A stretch of 51,584 nt of DNA, from positions 1 through 51,584 of the forward strand of contig NZ_SHLX01000050.1 in NCBI RefSeq assembly GCF_004764705.1, in the 5' to 3' direction. Shown piece after piece: positions 24,307 through 32,213 of this stretch (its first letter is position 1; each line of letters begins with the position of its first letter). The position numbers and the translations under genes are program-made. The notes under the pieces are model-generated. The model did not search any database. It had not been told where the DNA came from and saw nothing but the letters and a program-made list of their open reading frames with translations. This DNA is from Paenibacillus cymbidii. GTDB taxonomy: Bacteria; Bacillota; Bacilli; Paenibacillales; NBRC-103111.

Positions 24307-24335
24307 ATTCTATCAGATGGCGGGCAAATTGAAAA
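24307..24335 (-). promoter_or_regulatory. Promoter of the pbuG leader
   Basis: TTTTCA (24330-24335), a 17-bp spacer, then TAGAAT (24307-24312), just upstream of the aptamer. No PurBox-like CGAAC pair was seen here. Confidence 0.6.
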
Positions 24336-24349
24336 CGCTTATTTCATGC

Positions 24350-24396
24350 AAAAACCGGACTTTTTCGCAGTTTTTCGACTGCAAAGCCCGGTTTTC
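24350..24396 (-). terminator. Terminator of the ABC transporter operon
   Basis: AAAACCGG and CCGGTTTT flank an inner GCAGT/ACTGC hairpin, ending in a T-run on the minus strand, 18 nt after the permease stop. Confidence 0.75.
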
Positions 24397-24413
24397 AACA
24401 TGATTCTTCAACC

Positions 24414-26912
24414 TTACTCTTCCGAGCGGATCGCCTGAACGACATCCATTCGTTCGATGCGGCGCAGCGGCACGCGCGAGGCGAGCATCGTAATAATGAC
24501 TGCAGCGGCACCCGACACGGAGACGGCAAACCACGGGAATCGGTACGGCAACTCTTGCAAGCTGTTGATCTGTTGGTACATCCAGTAGGAAAGCAGCGCG
24601 CCGGCCGCTCCGCCGTACAGCGTCGCGTAAATGCCGTACGAAATGCTTTCGTAGACGATCATTCGCCGCATCTGCCGCATCGTCATGCCGACCGCGCGCA
24701 TCGTGCCGAACTCTTTGGTCCGCAAAATCAGGTTCGTGCTGATCGTGTTGACGATATTGATGGCGCTGATCAGCGAAATGACGGCGACAAGTCCGTACAG
24801 CAGGATGCCAACCATCAACATCGAATCGGTCGAGCTCGTAAAATCCATCACATACCCGGGCTCCAGCCGGTCTGCCACCAGCTGCAGCTGGTCCTTGATC
24901 GCACCGTAATCGGCGTCGCGGTCGACGGCCAGATCGATGCGGCTGTACGCGTCGGCCGACCCGGTAAGCTTGCGGAATACCGCTTCCGTCGTCACAATCG
25001 TATACTGCTCGGAACCTCCGTGGTAGCTAACCGGCATTTTGTCCAGGATGCCCAGCACTTTAACCTGGACGATCTGCGGCTTGTTCGCCGGATCGTTCCA
25101 CTGCAGACTGATCGGAATCATGTCGCCCACTTTATAATTCGTCATTTGCAAATTGTCGCCGGTGGCCCGGCTTTTCTGCGAGATGACAACGCCGGTTTCG
25201 CGGTCCATCTCCTCTGCGTCCATGCTGCCGGCAATCAGCCGGTCGCGGCTCAGGCTGAAATCTTCCTTGCGGTAGCCGAGCAGCTCGGCCGGAATGCCGA
25301 AGGAATCGCCTTTCGGGCTGCCGTCCCACACTTTTTTGATCAGCGCTTTGGTCATCTTGTCCGCGGGCGCTTGAACATACAATGATCGGAGCATCACTCG
25401 GTAAGCCTTTTTTACACCCGGCAGCTCCGCGATCGTTTCGAATTCCTGCGGCGTAATTTGCGGCTGCTGATCGCTTCTTGCCTGTTCGACTGCAAAATCC
25501 TTGGAGAAGGAGCGCGACTCCGACAGCTGGATAAATTTCATGAAGGAGAAGAAAAACACGAACAGCGCAATGCCGATGCTCATCGAGAACAGCGTGATCC
25601 GGAACCTCCGCCGGTTGCGCTTCAGGTTGTCGACGGCCATTTTGCCGGTGATGCCGAGCAGCGCTTGCGTCAATCTCCGCTTGCGGCGAATGATCTTCTC
25701 CTTGTTGAACTGGTTGCTGCGCATGATCGCCGTCAGCGGCGACACGCGGCCCGCAGCCCACGCCGGACCGAACGCCGACGCGTACACCGCGCAGAAGCCA
25801 AGCGCGACGGCCAGCGCCGTAATCGTCCACGGCACCGTCATGTGCAGGCTGGTGAAGGTCGCCGTGTTGTCGATGCTGGCAAACACGGCAAGAACCGTCT
25901 TGACGGCAAGCCAGCCGCACAACAGGCCGAGCGGGATGGCGATCAGCGCCAGCACTGTCGCTTCGCGGAACACGACGACGCGAATTTGCCGCGGCGTCAT
26001 GCCGATCGACCGCAGCACGCCGAACTGGCGGATGCGCTCGAGCACGGAGATGTGGAACGAGTTGTAAATAACCGCCACCGTTGCGATGAGAATGACGCCG
26101 ATCACAATGCCTTGCACGACGTTGATCGCCGTATTGTTGGATCTGTCGTCGCTTTCGCCGAGCGCGGTGAGCAGCGCGATGTTCGGAATTGCCTGCTCGC
26201 TGCCGGCGCCGATCGCCTGCGTCGTTTCCGGAATCGCCTTGCGGATGCCGACGTGTTTGTCGAAGCGGATGGCGGCGTTGTAGCTGGCGCTATCCGCCTG
26301 GCGAAGCGCCGCGGCGCCCTCCAGCGTCATCGTGGCGATGGCTTGGCCGCTGAGTTGGGTGTCCGTGCGGTTCACGTAAAATCCGGTCAGCACCGCTTCC
26401 GTCTCTACCGGCTTCGTTTCTCCGCCCGGTTGTTCCTCGGACAGTTCAAGCTTGAGCTTGATCCGATCGCCGATTTTCGGCTTGGCCGGGTCGTTGTCGG
26501 CGTACCAGCGCTCCAGCGCGATTTCGCCCGGGGCCTGCGGCAGACGGCCTTCCGCCAGCTTCAAAGCGCGGATGCTGCGGTAGCCGTCGTCGGCTCCGAC
26601 CACGTTCAGTTGCATGTCGCGAGGGCCTGCCATATGGCCCGCGTCGACCCAAACGCCGACCTCCTCGACTTTGGCGTTGCTCTTGAGCTGCTCCAGCTGC
26701 TTGCCGTCAATTCCCTTGTAAGCCACATGGAAATTGCCTTGTCTTTCCTTGACGCTTTGCAGCGCTTGGCCCTTGATCGTTTCGCCCATGATGCCCGAAG
26801 CGAACATGAGCGCCACGGACAGCACGATCCCGATTGCCGTCAGGATCGAACGTTTGCGCTGCTGCCGCAAGTAGCGGAACGTCAGCTGGCGATAGTGCGT
26901 GATCGGTTTCAT
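24414..26912 (-). CDS. FtsX-family ABC transporter permease (two MacB/FtsX halves)
   Basis: 832 residues. A membrane helix at about 22-40 is followed by a MacB-type extracytoplasmic domain to about 260, then an FtsX helix bundle at about 263-390 with the typical RIRQFGVLRSIGMTPRQIRVVV. A second half starts with a helix at about 440-460, has an extracytoplasmic domain to about 705, and ends in a second FtsX bundle with RTKEFGTMRAVGMTMRQMRRMI. It overlaps the ATPase gene by 4 nt. Such pairs export peptides or antibiotics, move lipoproteins or sense cell-wall stress; the substrate cannot be read here. The linked two-component system suggests response to an envelope-active compound. Confidence 0.85.
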   Translation of the reverse strand: MKPITHYRQLTFRYLRQQRKRSILTAIGIVLSVALMFASGIMGETIKGQALQSVKERQGNFHVAYKGIDGKQLEQLKSNAKVEEVGVWVDAGHMAGPRDMQLNVVGADDGYRSIRALKLAEGRLPQAPGEIALERWYADNDPAKPKIGDRIKLKLELSEEQPGGETKPVETEAVLTGFYVNRTDTQLSGQAIATMTLEGAAALRQADSASYNAAIRFDKHVGIRKAIPETTQAIGAGSEQAIPNIALLTALGESDDRSNNTAINVVQGIVIGVILIATVAVIYNSFHISVLERIRQFGVLRSIGMTPRQIRVVVFREATVLALIAIPLGLLCGWLAVKTVLAVFASIDNTATFTSLHMTVPWTITALAVALGFCAVYASAFGPAWAAGRVSPLTAIMRSNQFNKEKIIRRKRRLTQALLGITGKMAVDNLKRNRRRFRITLFSMSIGIALFVFFFSFMKFIQLSESRSFSKDFAVEQARSDQQPQITPQEFETIAELPGVKKAYRVMLRSLYVQAPADKMTKALIKKVWDGSPKGDSFGIPAELLGYRKEDFSLSRDRLIAGSMDAEEMDRETGVVISQKSRATGDNLQMTNYKVGDMIPISLQWNDPANKPQIVQVKVLGILDKMPVSYHGGSEQYTIVTTEAVFRKLTGSADAYSRIDLAVDRDADYGAIKDQLQLVADRLEPGYVMDFTSSTDSMLMVGILLYGLVAVISLISAINIVNTISTNLILRTKEFGTMRAVGMTMRQMRRMIVYESISYGIYATLYGGAAGALLSYWMYQQINSLQELPYRFPWFAVSVSGAAAVIITMLASRVPLRRIERMDVVQAIRSEE

Positions 26913-27592
26913 GCGCGCACCCGCTCGTCCCGGACGATCGCCCCGTCTTCGATGCCGATGACCCGGTCCGCCTGGGCGGCGATTTCCGGATCGTGCGTGA
27001 TGACGACCAGCGTCTGGTGATACTTCGTTACCGTCAGCCGAAGCAAGTCCATTACCTCGCGGCTGTTTGCCCGGTCCAGGTTGCCGGTCGGCTCGTCGGC
27101 GAGCACGATCGACGGCTTGTAGGCAAGCGCCCGGCCGATCGACACGCGCTGCTGCTGCCCGCCGGACAGCTCGGTCGGCAGATGGGAGCGCCGTTCGCGC
27201 AAGCCGAGCAGGCCGATCAGTTCTTCGATGTAAGCTTTGTCGGCCGGTTTGCCGTCAAGCAGCAGCGGCAGCGTGATGTTCTCCTCCGCGGTCAGCACCG
27301 GGATCAGATTGTAAAATTGAAAAATAAACCCGACCTGCCGCCGGCGAAAAATCGACAGCTCCGTTTCCGGCAGCGCGTAAATGTCTTTGCCGCCAATCAG
27401 CACCTGGCCGTCGGTAGGGCGGTCCAGCCCGCCGAGCATGTGCAGCAGTGTGCTTTTGCCGGAGCCGCTCGGGCCGACTACGGCGACGAACTCTCCTTGC
27501 CCGATTGCCAAATCGACGTTGCTCAGCGCATCGACGCGGGTATCTCCTTTGCCGTATCGTTTGGCAAGCCCGACGGTGCGTACGATATCCAT
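26909..27592 (-). CDS. ABC transporter ATP-binding protein (MacB/LolD type)
   Basis: 227 residues. Walker A GPSGSGKSTLL, Q-loop QFYNLIPVLTAEEN, signature LSGGQQQR, Walker B IVLADEPTGNLD and switch His in VITHDPEIA are intact. The GLDRPTDGQV segment is typical of the MacB/LolD/BceA group. Partner of the overlapping FtsX permease. GGAGG stands about 8 nt before the ATG. A BceR-like inverted repeat lies 117-136 bp upstream. Confidence 0.9.
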   Translation of the reverse strand: MDIVRTVGLAKRYGKGDTRVDALSNVDLAIGQGEFVAVVGPSGSGKSTLLHMLGGLDRPTDGQVLIGGKDIYALPETELSIFRRRQVGFIFQFYNLIPVLTAEENITLPLLLDGKPADKAYIEELIGLLGLRERRSHLPTELSGGQQQRVSIGRALAYKPSIVLADEPTGNLDRANSREVMDLLRLTVTKYHQTLVVITHDPEIAAQADRVIGIEDGAIVRDERVRA

Positions 27593-27708
27593 GGTTGGTT
27601 CCTCCTACTGCTTCGCCTGTTGGCGAAGTTGCTTTTGCGGACGGTTGCTGTCATCCTTCCGTCATGAATCCATCGTAACCGCCGAACCTTACGGTCAGGT
27701 GAACGCAC

Positions 27709-27728
27709 AGCTTACAGTTCTGTAAGCT
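27709..27728. promoter_or_regulatory. Perfect inverted repeat, BceR-like operator candidate
   Basis: AGCTTACAG-TT-CTGTAAGCT is a perfect 9-bp inverted repeat containing TTACA-N4-TGTAA, the form reported for binding sites of BceR-type regulators that control peptide-detoxification ABC transporters. It lies 117 bp before the ATPase start, and its gene neighbours include an OmpR-type regulator. Binding by that regulator is an inference. Confidence 0.6.
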
Positions 27729-28003
27729 TTACATGAAGTGTTCCGTCTTCCCGACGATGTGTGCTGCCTATTTATGTGGCCCCCCCCCCAACTGCTCGAT
27801 GTCGTGTGAGGTTGGCGGCGCTGATATGTATGAAAAATCATATACATTTGCGGAACTGCGTGCTTGGTGGTGCTGATATGTACCAAAATCATACAATAGT
27901 GACTGACTTGACTGTAAGAGCAGACATTTCATGTGAATAATCGCACAATCCCATGTTCCCCTGTAGCGATAGTTGGCACGAACGTCACAAACTCGGCCGC
28001 TTG
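27729..28003. other. Rest of the ATPase-kinase intergenic region: poly-C tract and AT-rich repeats
   Basis: Within the 411-bp gap between the transporter and kinase genes there is a run of 10 C (27780-27789). There are also two related AT-rich units starting GCTGATATGTA at about 27819 and 27872; the first contains TATGA-AAAA-TCATA as a small palindrome. No gene is seen. Confidence 0.5.
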
Positions 28004-29260
28004 TCAGACAAATTTGGCGAAGGTAAGCGTCATCACGGTGCCTTGGCCGGGCGTGCTCTGCACGGCGATGAAGCCGCCGTGGCGCTCGACGATCGCCTTG
28101 GCGAGCGACAGTCCGATGCCGGTGCCGACCGAAGGCGACGACGCGCGGCCTTTGTAGAACCGCTTGAAAATATGCGGCAAATCTTCCTCCGCTATGCCTT
28201 CCCCGTTGTCGCGAATGCGCACTCTCGCCAGCACCGGCGTTTCGCTGAGCTCAACCTGGACGACGCCGCCGGCGGGCGTATGCTCGATGCTGTTCTTAAG
28301 CAGGTTGGCGATCGCTTCTTGCAGCCAGTCCGCATCGTGCATGAACGGCGAAGCCGCGGCGCGCTCCGCCCGGAACGTCAGCCTCAGGCCGCCCGCCGCC
28401 GCCTGATCGGCCATCGTTTCCATGGCCCTCTCCACCGTAAGACGCAACGGCTGCTCCTTGCGGTTCAACTCGATTGCGCCCGCCTCCATACGCGCGACAA
28501 GCAGCAGCTGGCGGATCAGCCATTCCATCCGCTCGATCTGGGCCGCGCTGCGCGCAAGGAAATCGGCCCGCACTTTTTCGTCCTGCGCGGCTCCGTCCTG
28601 CAGCAGTTCGGTCATCATTTTGATGCCGGCGAGCGGCGTCTTCAGTTGGTGAGAAATGTCGGAGAGGAACGTCTTCATCCCTTCTTTCTCCTCCTGCAGC
28701 CGCTCCAGCGTCAGCTCCAGCCGGGCGGACATCTGGTTGAACTGATGCGCCAGCTTGGCGAAGATGCCTTCGGCCGGGCGAACCGCCTTGACGGAAAAAT
28801 CGCCCTCGACGATGCGCTCCGCCATCACCGCATAGGCGCCGATTTCGCCGTAAAGGCGGCGGAACACGCGCCACAGCAGCAGCAGCAACGCGATCGCCAG
28901 CATCAGCGTGCCGGCTGTCGCGGCAACCGCGCCGGCCATTGCAAACCGGCCGAAATCGCGATTCATCGCCAACGGCAACCGCTTGTCGAAGCCGTAGCGC
29001 ACGGCGGCAGCTTTGCCGGCGGCGATATCGGCGCCGGCAAGCGGAGCCGCAAACGCCTTGGTGACGTCGTCGCGCCATTCCGGGTGCTGAGCCGCCAGCC
29101 GGCCGATGATGGCGAGACTGCGGTCCTGCTGCGCGGCATGCAGCGCCGACGTCAGGAAATAGCCGGCAACCAGCGAAACGAGCAAAAAAAGCAGCAGCAC
29201 CGCCGCCACACCGGCCGCGAGCCGCCGCACTTCGGGATTGTCCGCAAGCCGTTCACGCAT
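28004..29260 (-). CDS. Sensor histidine kinase (HAMP, HisKA, HATPase)
   Basis: 418 residues from ATG at 29260 (AAAGGAG about 8 nt upstream). TM1 is about 14-36, an extracytoplasmic sensor about 37-107, TM2 about 108-131, then HAMP. The H-box is FLSDISHQLKTPLAGIKMM with His204; N-box NLLKNSIEHTP, then RIRDNGEGI and the G2 loop GTGIGLSLAKAI. The extracytoplasmic region of about 70 residues argues against the sensor-less BceS type. It overlaps the response-regulator gene by 8 nt. The next genes on the strand, 411 nt on, are an ABC transporter that the pair probably controls. Confidence 0.88.
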   Translation of the reverse strand: MRERLADNPEVRRLAAGVAAVLLLFLLVSLVAGYFLTSALHAAQQDRSLAIIGRLAAQHPEWRDDVTKAFAAPLAGADIAAGKAAAVRYGFDKRLPLAMNRDFGRFAMAGAVAATAGTLMLAIALLLLLWRVFRRLYGEIGAYAVMAERIVEGDFSVKAVRPAEGIFAKLAHQFNQMSARLELTLERLQEEKEGMKTFLSDISHQLKTPLAGIKMMTELLQDGAAQDEKVRADFLARSAAQIERMEWLIRQLLLVARMEAGAIELNRKEQPLRLTVERAMETMADQAAAGGLRLTFRAERAAASPFMHDADWLQEAIANLLKNSIEHTPAGGVVQVELSETPVLARVRIRDNGEGIAEEDLPHIFKRFYKGRASSPSVGTGIGLSLAKAIVERHGGFIAVQSTPGQGTVMTLTFAKFV

Positions 29261-29969
29261 GGGGTCCGCTCCTTTGATTCCATTTATAACCTGCGCCGCG
29301 CACAGTGACGATCCGCTCCGGCTGCGACGGCTGGTCCTCCAGCTTCTCGCGGAGCCGGCGAATGTAGACCGACAGCGTGTTGTCGTCGACGAACTCGCCT
29401 TGCTCGTCGAACAGCTTGCCAAGCAGCTGTTCGCGGGTCAGCGTCTGCAGCGGGTGGCGCATGAACAGCAGCAGCAGCTTGAATTCGACCGGCGTCAGGT
29501 CGATGGGTTCGCCGTTCAGCAGCGCGCGTGTCTCCAGCGGCAGCAGCGTCACGGCGCCGGAGACGAGCTTGGCCGCGGCGCTCGCTTCGCCGTCCGCCGC
29601 CGCGGCCGCTTCCGAGCGGCGCACGTTCGCCTTGATCCGCGACAGCAGCTCGCGCACGCGAAACGGCTTCGTGATGTAGTCGTCGCCGCCGTAATCGAGC
29701 CCCTGCACAACATTCACCTCTTCATCGCACGCGGTCAGGAACAGCACGGGCACCGCTGACGAAGCCCGCACCGAACGGCAGAAGTCAAACCCGCTGCCGT
29801 CGGACAACAGCACGTCAAGCAGCAGGCAGTCGTAGCGATCTGCGGCGAACAAGCGCCGCGCTTCCGCTACCGTTTTCGCATGGTCGGTTTCGTAGCCGGC
29901 TTCCTTCAGCGCGTACAGCAGGCCCATCGTCAGCACTTCATCGTCTTCAAGCAGCAGTATGCGGGGCAT
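29253..29969 (-). CDS. OmpR-family response regulator
   Basis: 238 residues. Receiver domain: acidic pair ED at 8-9, phospho-acceptor D52 in LLLDVLLSDGSG, the T of FLTA, and K in YITKPF. The C-terminal winged helix has LTPVEFKLLLLFMRHP and a DNA-recognition segment VDDNTLSVYIRRLREKLED, ending VTVRGAGYKW. It is translated with the following kinase. The likely target is the inverted repeat upstream of the neighbouring ABC transporter. Confidence 0.92.
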   Translation of the reverse strand: MPRILLLEDDEVLTMGLLYALKEAGYETDHAKTVAEARRLFAADRYDCLLLDVLLSDGSGFDFCRSVRASSAVPVLFLTACDEEVNVVQGLDYGGDDYITKPFRVRELLSRIKANVRRSEAAAAADGEASAAAKLVSGAVTLLPLETRALLNGEPIDLTPVEFKLLLLFMRHPLQTLTREQLLGKLFDEQGEFVDDNTLSVYIRRLREKLEDQPSQPERIVTVRGAGYKWNQRSGPHA

Positions 29970-30035
29970 GAGGCAGTCTCCTTCGTTGGGCAGTTTTTTC
30001 GCGGTTGCACTCGACGCATTCCGCTTGTTGCCGAC

Positions 30036-30065
30036 ATCGTACTACAATTGACGCACTCCGCGCAA
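30036..30065 (-). promoter_or_regulatory. Promoter of the two-component system
   Basis: TTGCGC (30060-30065), an 18-bp spacer, then TACGAT (30036-30041), about 66 bp before the response-regulator start. Confidence 0.5.
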
Positions 30066-30318
30066 AATACCCCTGCAACACATATGCCCTGCCGCACTTC
30101 GCCAGGGGACTGTGCCAAGGGGATACTGAGCCAAGGGGATACTGAGCATACAGATGGTTGCCGTAGGTTGTTGCCTAGAGTATGTTTAAGAGGTTTGTTT
30201 CCAACACTTTTCCGAAGAAACGGGCGCAATGCGACGGTAGGCCGGCGACAACTCAACCTTATGCCCCCGACTTTGCGCGATACATGCCGCTTATCCCCCG
30301 CAAGAAAGTCACTTTTCA
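30066..30318. other. Left part of the response regulator-guaA intergenic region, with a 16-bp tandem repeat
   Basis: CCAAGGGGATACTGAG occurs twice head to tail (30115-30130 and 30131-30146); a partial relative (GCCAGGGGACTG) precedes it. The rest of this stretch shows no gene. The whole gene-free stretch is 29970-30588. Confidence 0.6.
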
Positions 30319-30510
30319 AAATAGGCCATGTTTTATTGGCTATTGCCTGCAAAAGTAACCTTCGCAACAGAATAGCCAGTGAAAACACTGGTTATTTCTT
30401 GGGATTGTACGTTTTCGAGGCCGTTTGGCCCGAATAGCCAGTGTTTTCACTGGCTATTTTCGATGGACCTAGGAAATTGAGGCGAATAAGCCATTTTTTA
30501 AGGTCTATTT
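30319..30510. repeat. Four-hairpin intergenic element, copy B
   Basis: Hairpins at 30319-30344 (AAATAGGCCATG/ATTGGCTATT), 30371-30396 (AATAGCCAGTG-AAAA-CACTGGTTATT), 30433-30458 (perfect AATAGCCAGTG-TTTT-CACTGGCTATT) and 30485-30510 (AATAAGCCATT/AAGGTCTATT). Order and spacing match copy A, and the spacer before the fourth hairpin is related (CGATGGACCTAGGAAA against CGACGTACCAAGGAAA). Confidence 0.85.
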
Positions 30511-30528
30511 TTCAATGAGCGACCAACG

Positions 30529-30555
30529 AAAAGGACGCCGCACATGGCGACGCCC
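30529..30555 (-). terminator. Terminator of guaA
   Basis: On the minus strand GGGCGTCGC and GCGGCGTCC form a 9-bp stem with two G-U pairs, followed by TTTTCG, 34 nt after the guaA stop. Confidence 0.75.
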
Positions 30556-30588
30556 CTGCTTCCCTATAGCGACCGCAGCGCGTGCGGC

Positions 30589-32124
30589 CTATTCCCACTC
30601 GATCGTCGCCGGCGGCTTAGACGTGATGTCGTAAACGACGCGGTTGACGTGTTCGACTTCGTTGACGATCCGGTTCGAGATGCGCTCCAGCACTTCCCAC
30701 GGGATGCGCGCCCAGTCGGCGGTCATGCCGTCGATCGACGTTACCGCACGAATGCCGACCGTATGCGAATACGTGCGACCGTCGCCCATGACGCCAACGC
30801 TCTTCATGTTCGGCAGCGCCGTGAAGTATTGCCAAATCTCGCGATCAAGCCCGGCCTTGCCGATTTCATCGCGCAGGATGGCGTCCGACTCGCGCACGAT
30901 CGTCAGCTTCTCCTCCGTCACTTCGCCGAGCACGCGAATCGCCAGACCCGGCCCCGGGAACGGCTGTCGCCAGACGATCGCATCCGGCAAGCCGCACGCT
31001 TCGCCGACCTTGCGCACTTCGTCCTTGAACAGCTCCTTGAGCGGTTCGACCAGCTTGAACTTGATATCCTTCGGCAGGCCGCCGACATTGTGGTGCGACT
31101 TGATCGTTTGCGCCGTGGCCGTGCCGCTTTCGACAATGTCGGTGTAAAGCGTGCCCTGGGCGAGAAACTCAAAATCGGCGAACTTGGCCGACTCTTCCTG
31201 GAACACATAAATAAACTCGTTGCCGATAATTTTCCGCTTCTGCTCCGGATCTTCGACGCCGCGCAGCTTGCCAAGGAACCGAACGCTAGCGTCGATCTTG
31301 ACCACTTTCATGTCGAACTTGCCGACGAACGTGTCCATGACACTGTCCGCCTCTCCTTTGCGCAGCAAGCCGTGGTCGATGAACATGCACGTAAGCTGCT
31401 CGCCGATCGCCTTGTGCAGCAGCGCCGCCACAACGGACGAATCGACGCCGCCGGACAGCGCGCAGAGCACGTTGCCGCCGCCAACCTGCTCGCGGATGCT
31501 GCGCACCGTGTCCTCGATCCACGTCTCCATGCTCCAGTTGCCTTCGCAGCCGCAAATCCGGTACAGGAAGTTGCGGATCAGCTCGTTGCCGTGCACCGAA
31601 TGCCGCACTTCCGGATGGAATTGTACGGCAAACATCCGTTTCTCCGGATGGCTCATGCCGGCGATCGGCGCATGGTCCGTGCTGGCGTCGACGACGAAGC
31701 CTTCCGGCAGCGCCGCGACCATGTCGCCGTGGCTCATCCACACTTGCTGGCGCTTGTCCAGGCCGTGCGCAAGCGGGGAAGCGGCGGCAAAATCGACCTC
31801 CGCCTTGCCGTATTCGCGTTTCGCCGCGCGCTGCACGCTGCCGCTCAGCTGGTGCGCCATCAGCTGCATGCCGTAGCAAATGCCGAGAATCGGCACGCCC
31901 AACTCGTACACGCCCGGATCGACCTGGGGCGCGCCCGCTTCATACACGCTCGACGGCCCGCCGGAGAACACAATCCCTTTCGGCGCCAGCTCGCGCAGCT
32001 TCGCCGCCGGCGTATTATAAGGAAGCAGCTCGCTGTAAACGCCCAGATCGCGAATGCGTCTGGCGATCAATTGATTGTACTGTCCTCCAAAATCGAGAAC
32101 GACCACGATTTCATTCGGTTTCAT
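30589..32124 (-). CDS. guaA: GMP synthase (glutamine-hydrolysing)
   Basis: Amination of XMP to GMP. 511 residues from ATG at 32124. The N-terminal class-I glutaminase has VLDFGGQYNQLIARRIRD, catalytic C83 in ILGICYGMQLMA and His in AVQFHPEVRHS. ATP pyrophosphatase P-loop is ALSGGVDSSVVAALL. The C-terminal dimerisation domain ends with SKPPATIEWE. It has its own strong promoter and terminator and links the purine operon to guanine nucleotide supply, as in B. subtilis. No riboswitch was seen in its 89-bp leader region. Confidence 0.97.
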   Translation of the reverse strand: MKPNEIVVVLDFGGQYNQLIARRIRDLGVYSELLPYNTPAAKLRELAPKGIVFSGGPSSVYEAGAPQVDPGVYELGVPILGICYGMQLMAHQLSGSVQRAAKREYGKAEVDFAAASPLAHGLDKRQQVWMSHGDMVAALPEGFVVDASTDHAPIAGMSHPEKRMFAVQFHPEVRHSVHGNELIRNFLYRICGCEGNWSMETWIEDTVRSIREQVGGGNVLCALSGGVDSSVVAALLHKAIGEQLTCMFIDHGLLRKGEADSVMDTFVGKFDMKVVKIDASVRFLGKLRGVEDPEQKRKIIGNEFIYVFQEESAKFADFEFLAQGTLYTDIVESGTATAQTIKSHHNVGGLPKDIKFKLVEPLKELFKDEVRKVGEACGLPDAIVWRQPFPGPGLAIRVLGEVTEEKLTIVRESDAILRDEIGKAGLDREIWQYFTALPNMKSVGVMGDGRTYSHTVGIRAVTSIDGMTADWARIPWEVLERISNRIVNEVEHVNRVVYDITSKPPATIEWE

Positions 32125-32160
32125 TAATGTTCCGCCCTGCCCTCCGCAATAATACCGATA

Positions 32161-32190
32161 ATTATAGTCAAACGGGGCGGATGCAGTCAA
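32161..32190 (-). promoter_or_regulatory. Sigma-A promoter of guaA
   Basis: TTGACT (32185-32190), an 18-bp spacer, then TATAAT (32161-32166), 37 bp before the ATG. Confidence 0.8.
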
Positions 32191-32213
32191 GGAAAGCGGA
32201 ACGCCGCTGCGCC

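Noticed and set aside
24414..29969. Classical BceRS-BceAB system
   Set aside because: The kinase has an extracytoplasmic domain and the permease has two MacB/FtsX halves, so only the operator resembles the Bce type.
32125..32213. Purine riboswitch before guaA
   Set aside because: The spacer is 89 bp and filled by a promoter and ribosome binding site; no aptamer core such as TATAA...GACTA is found.
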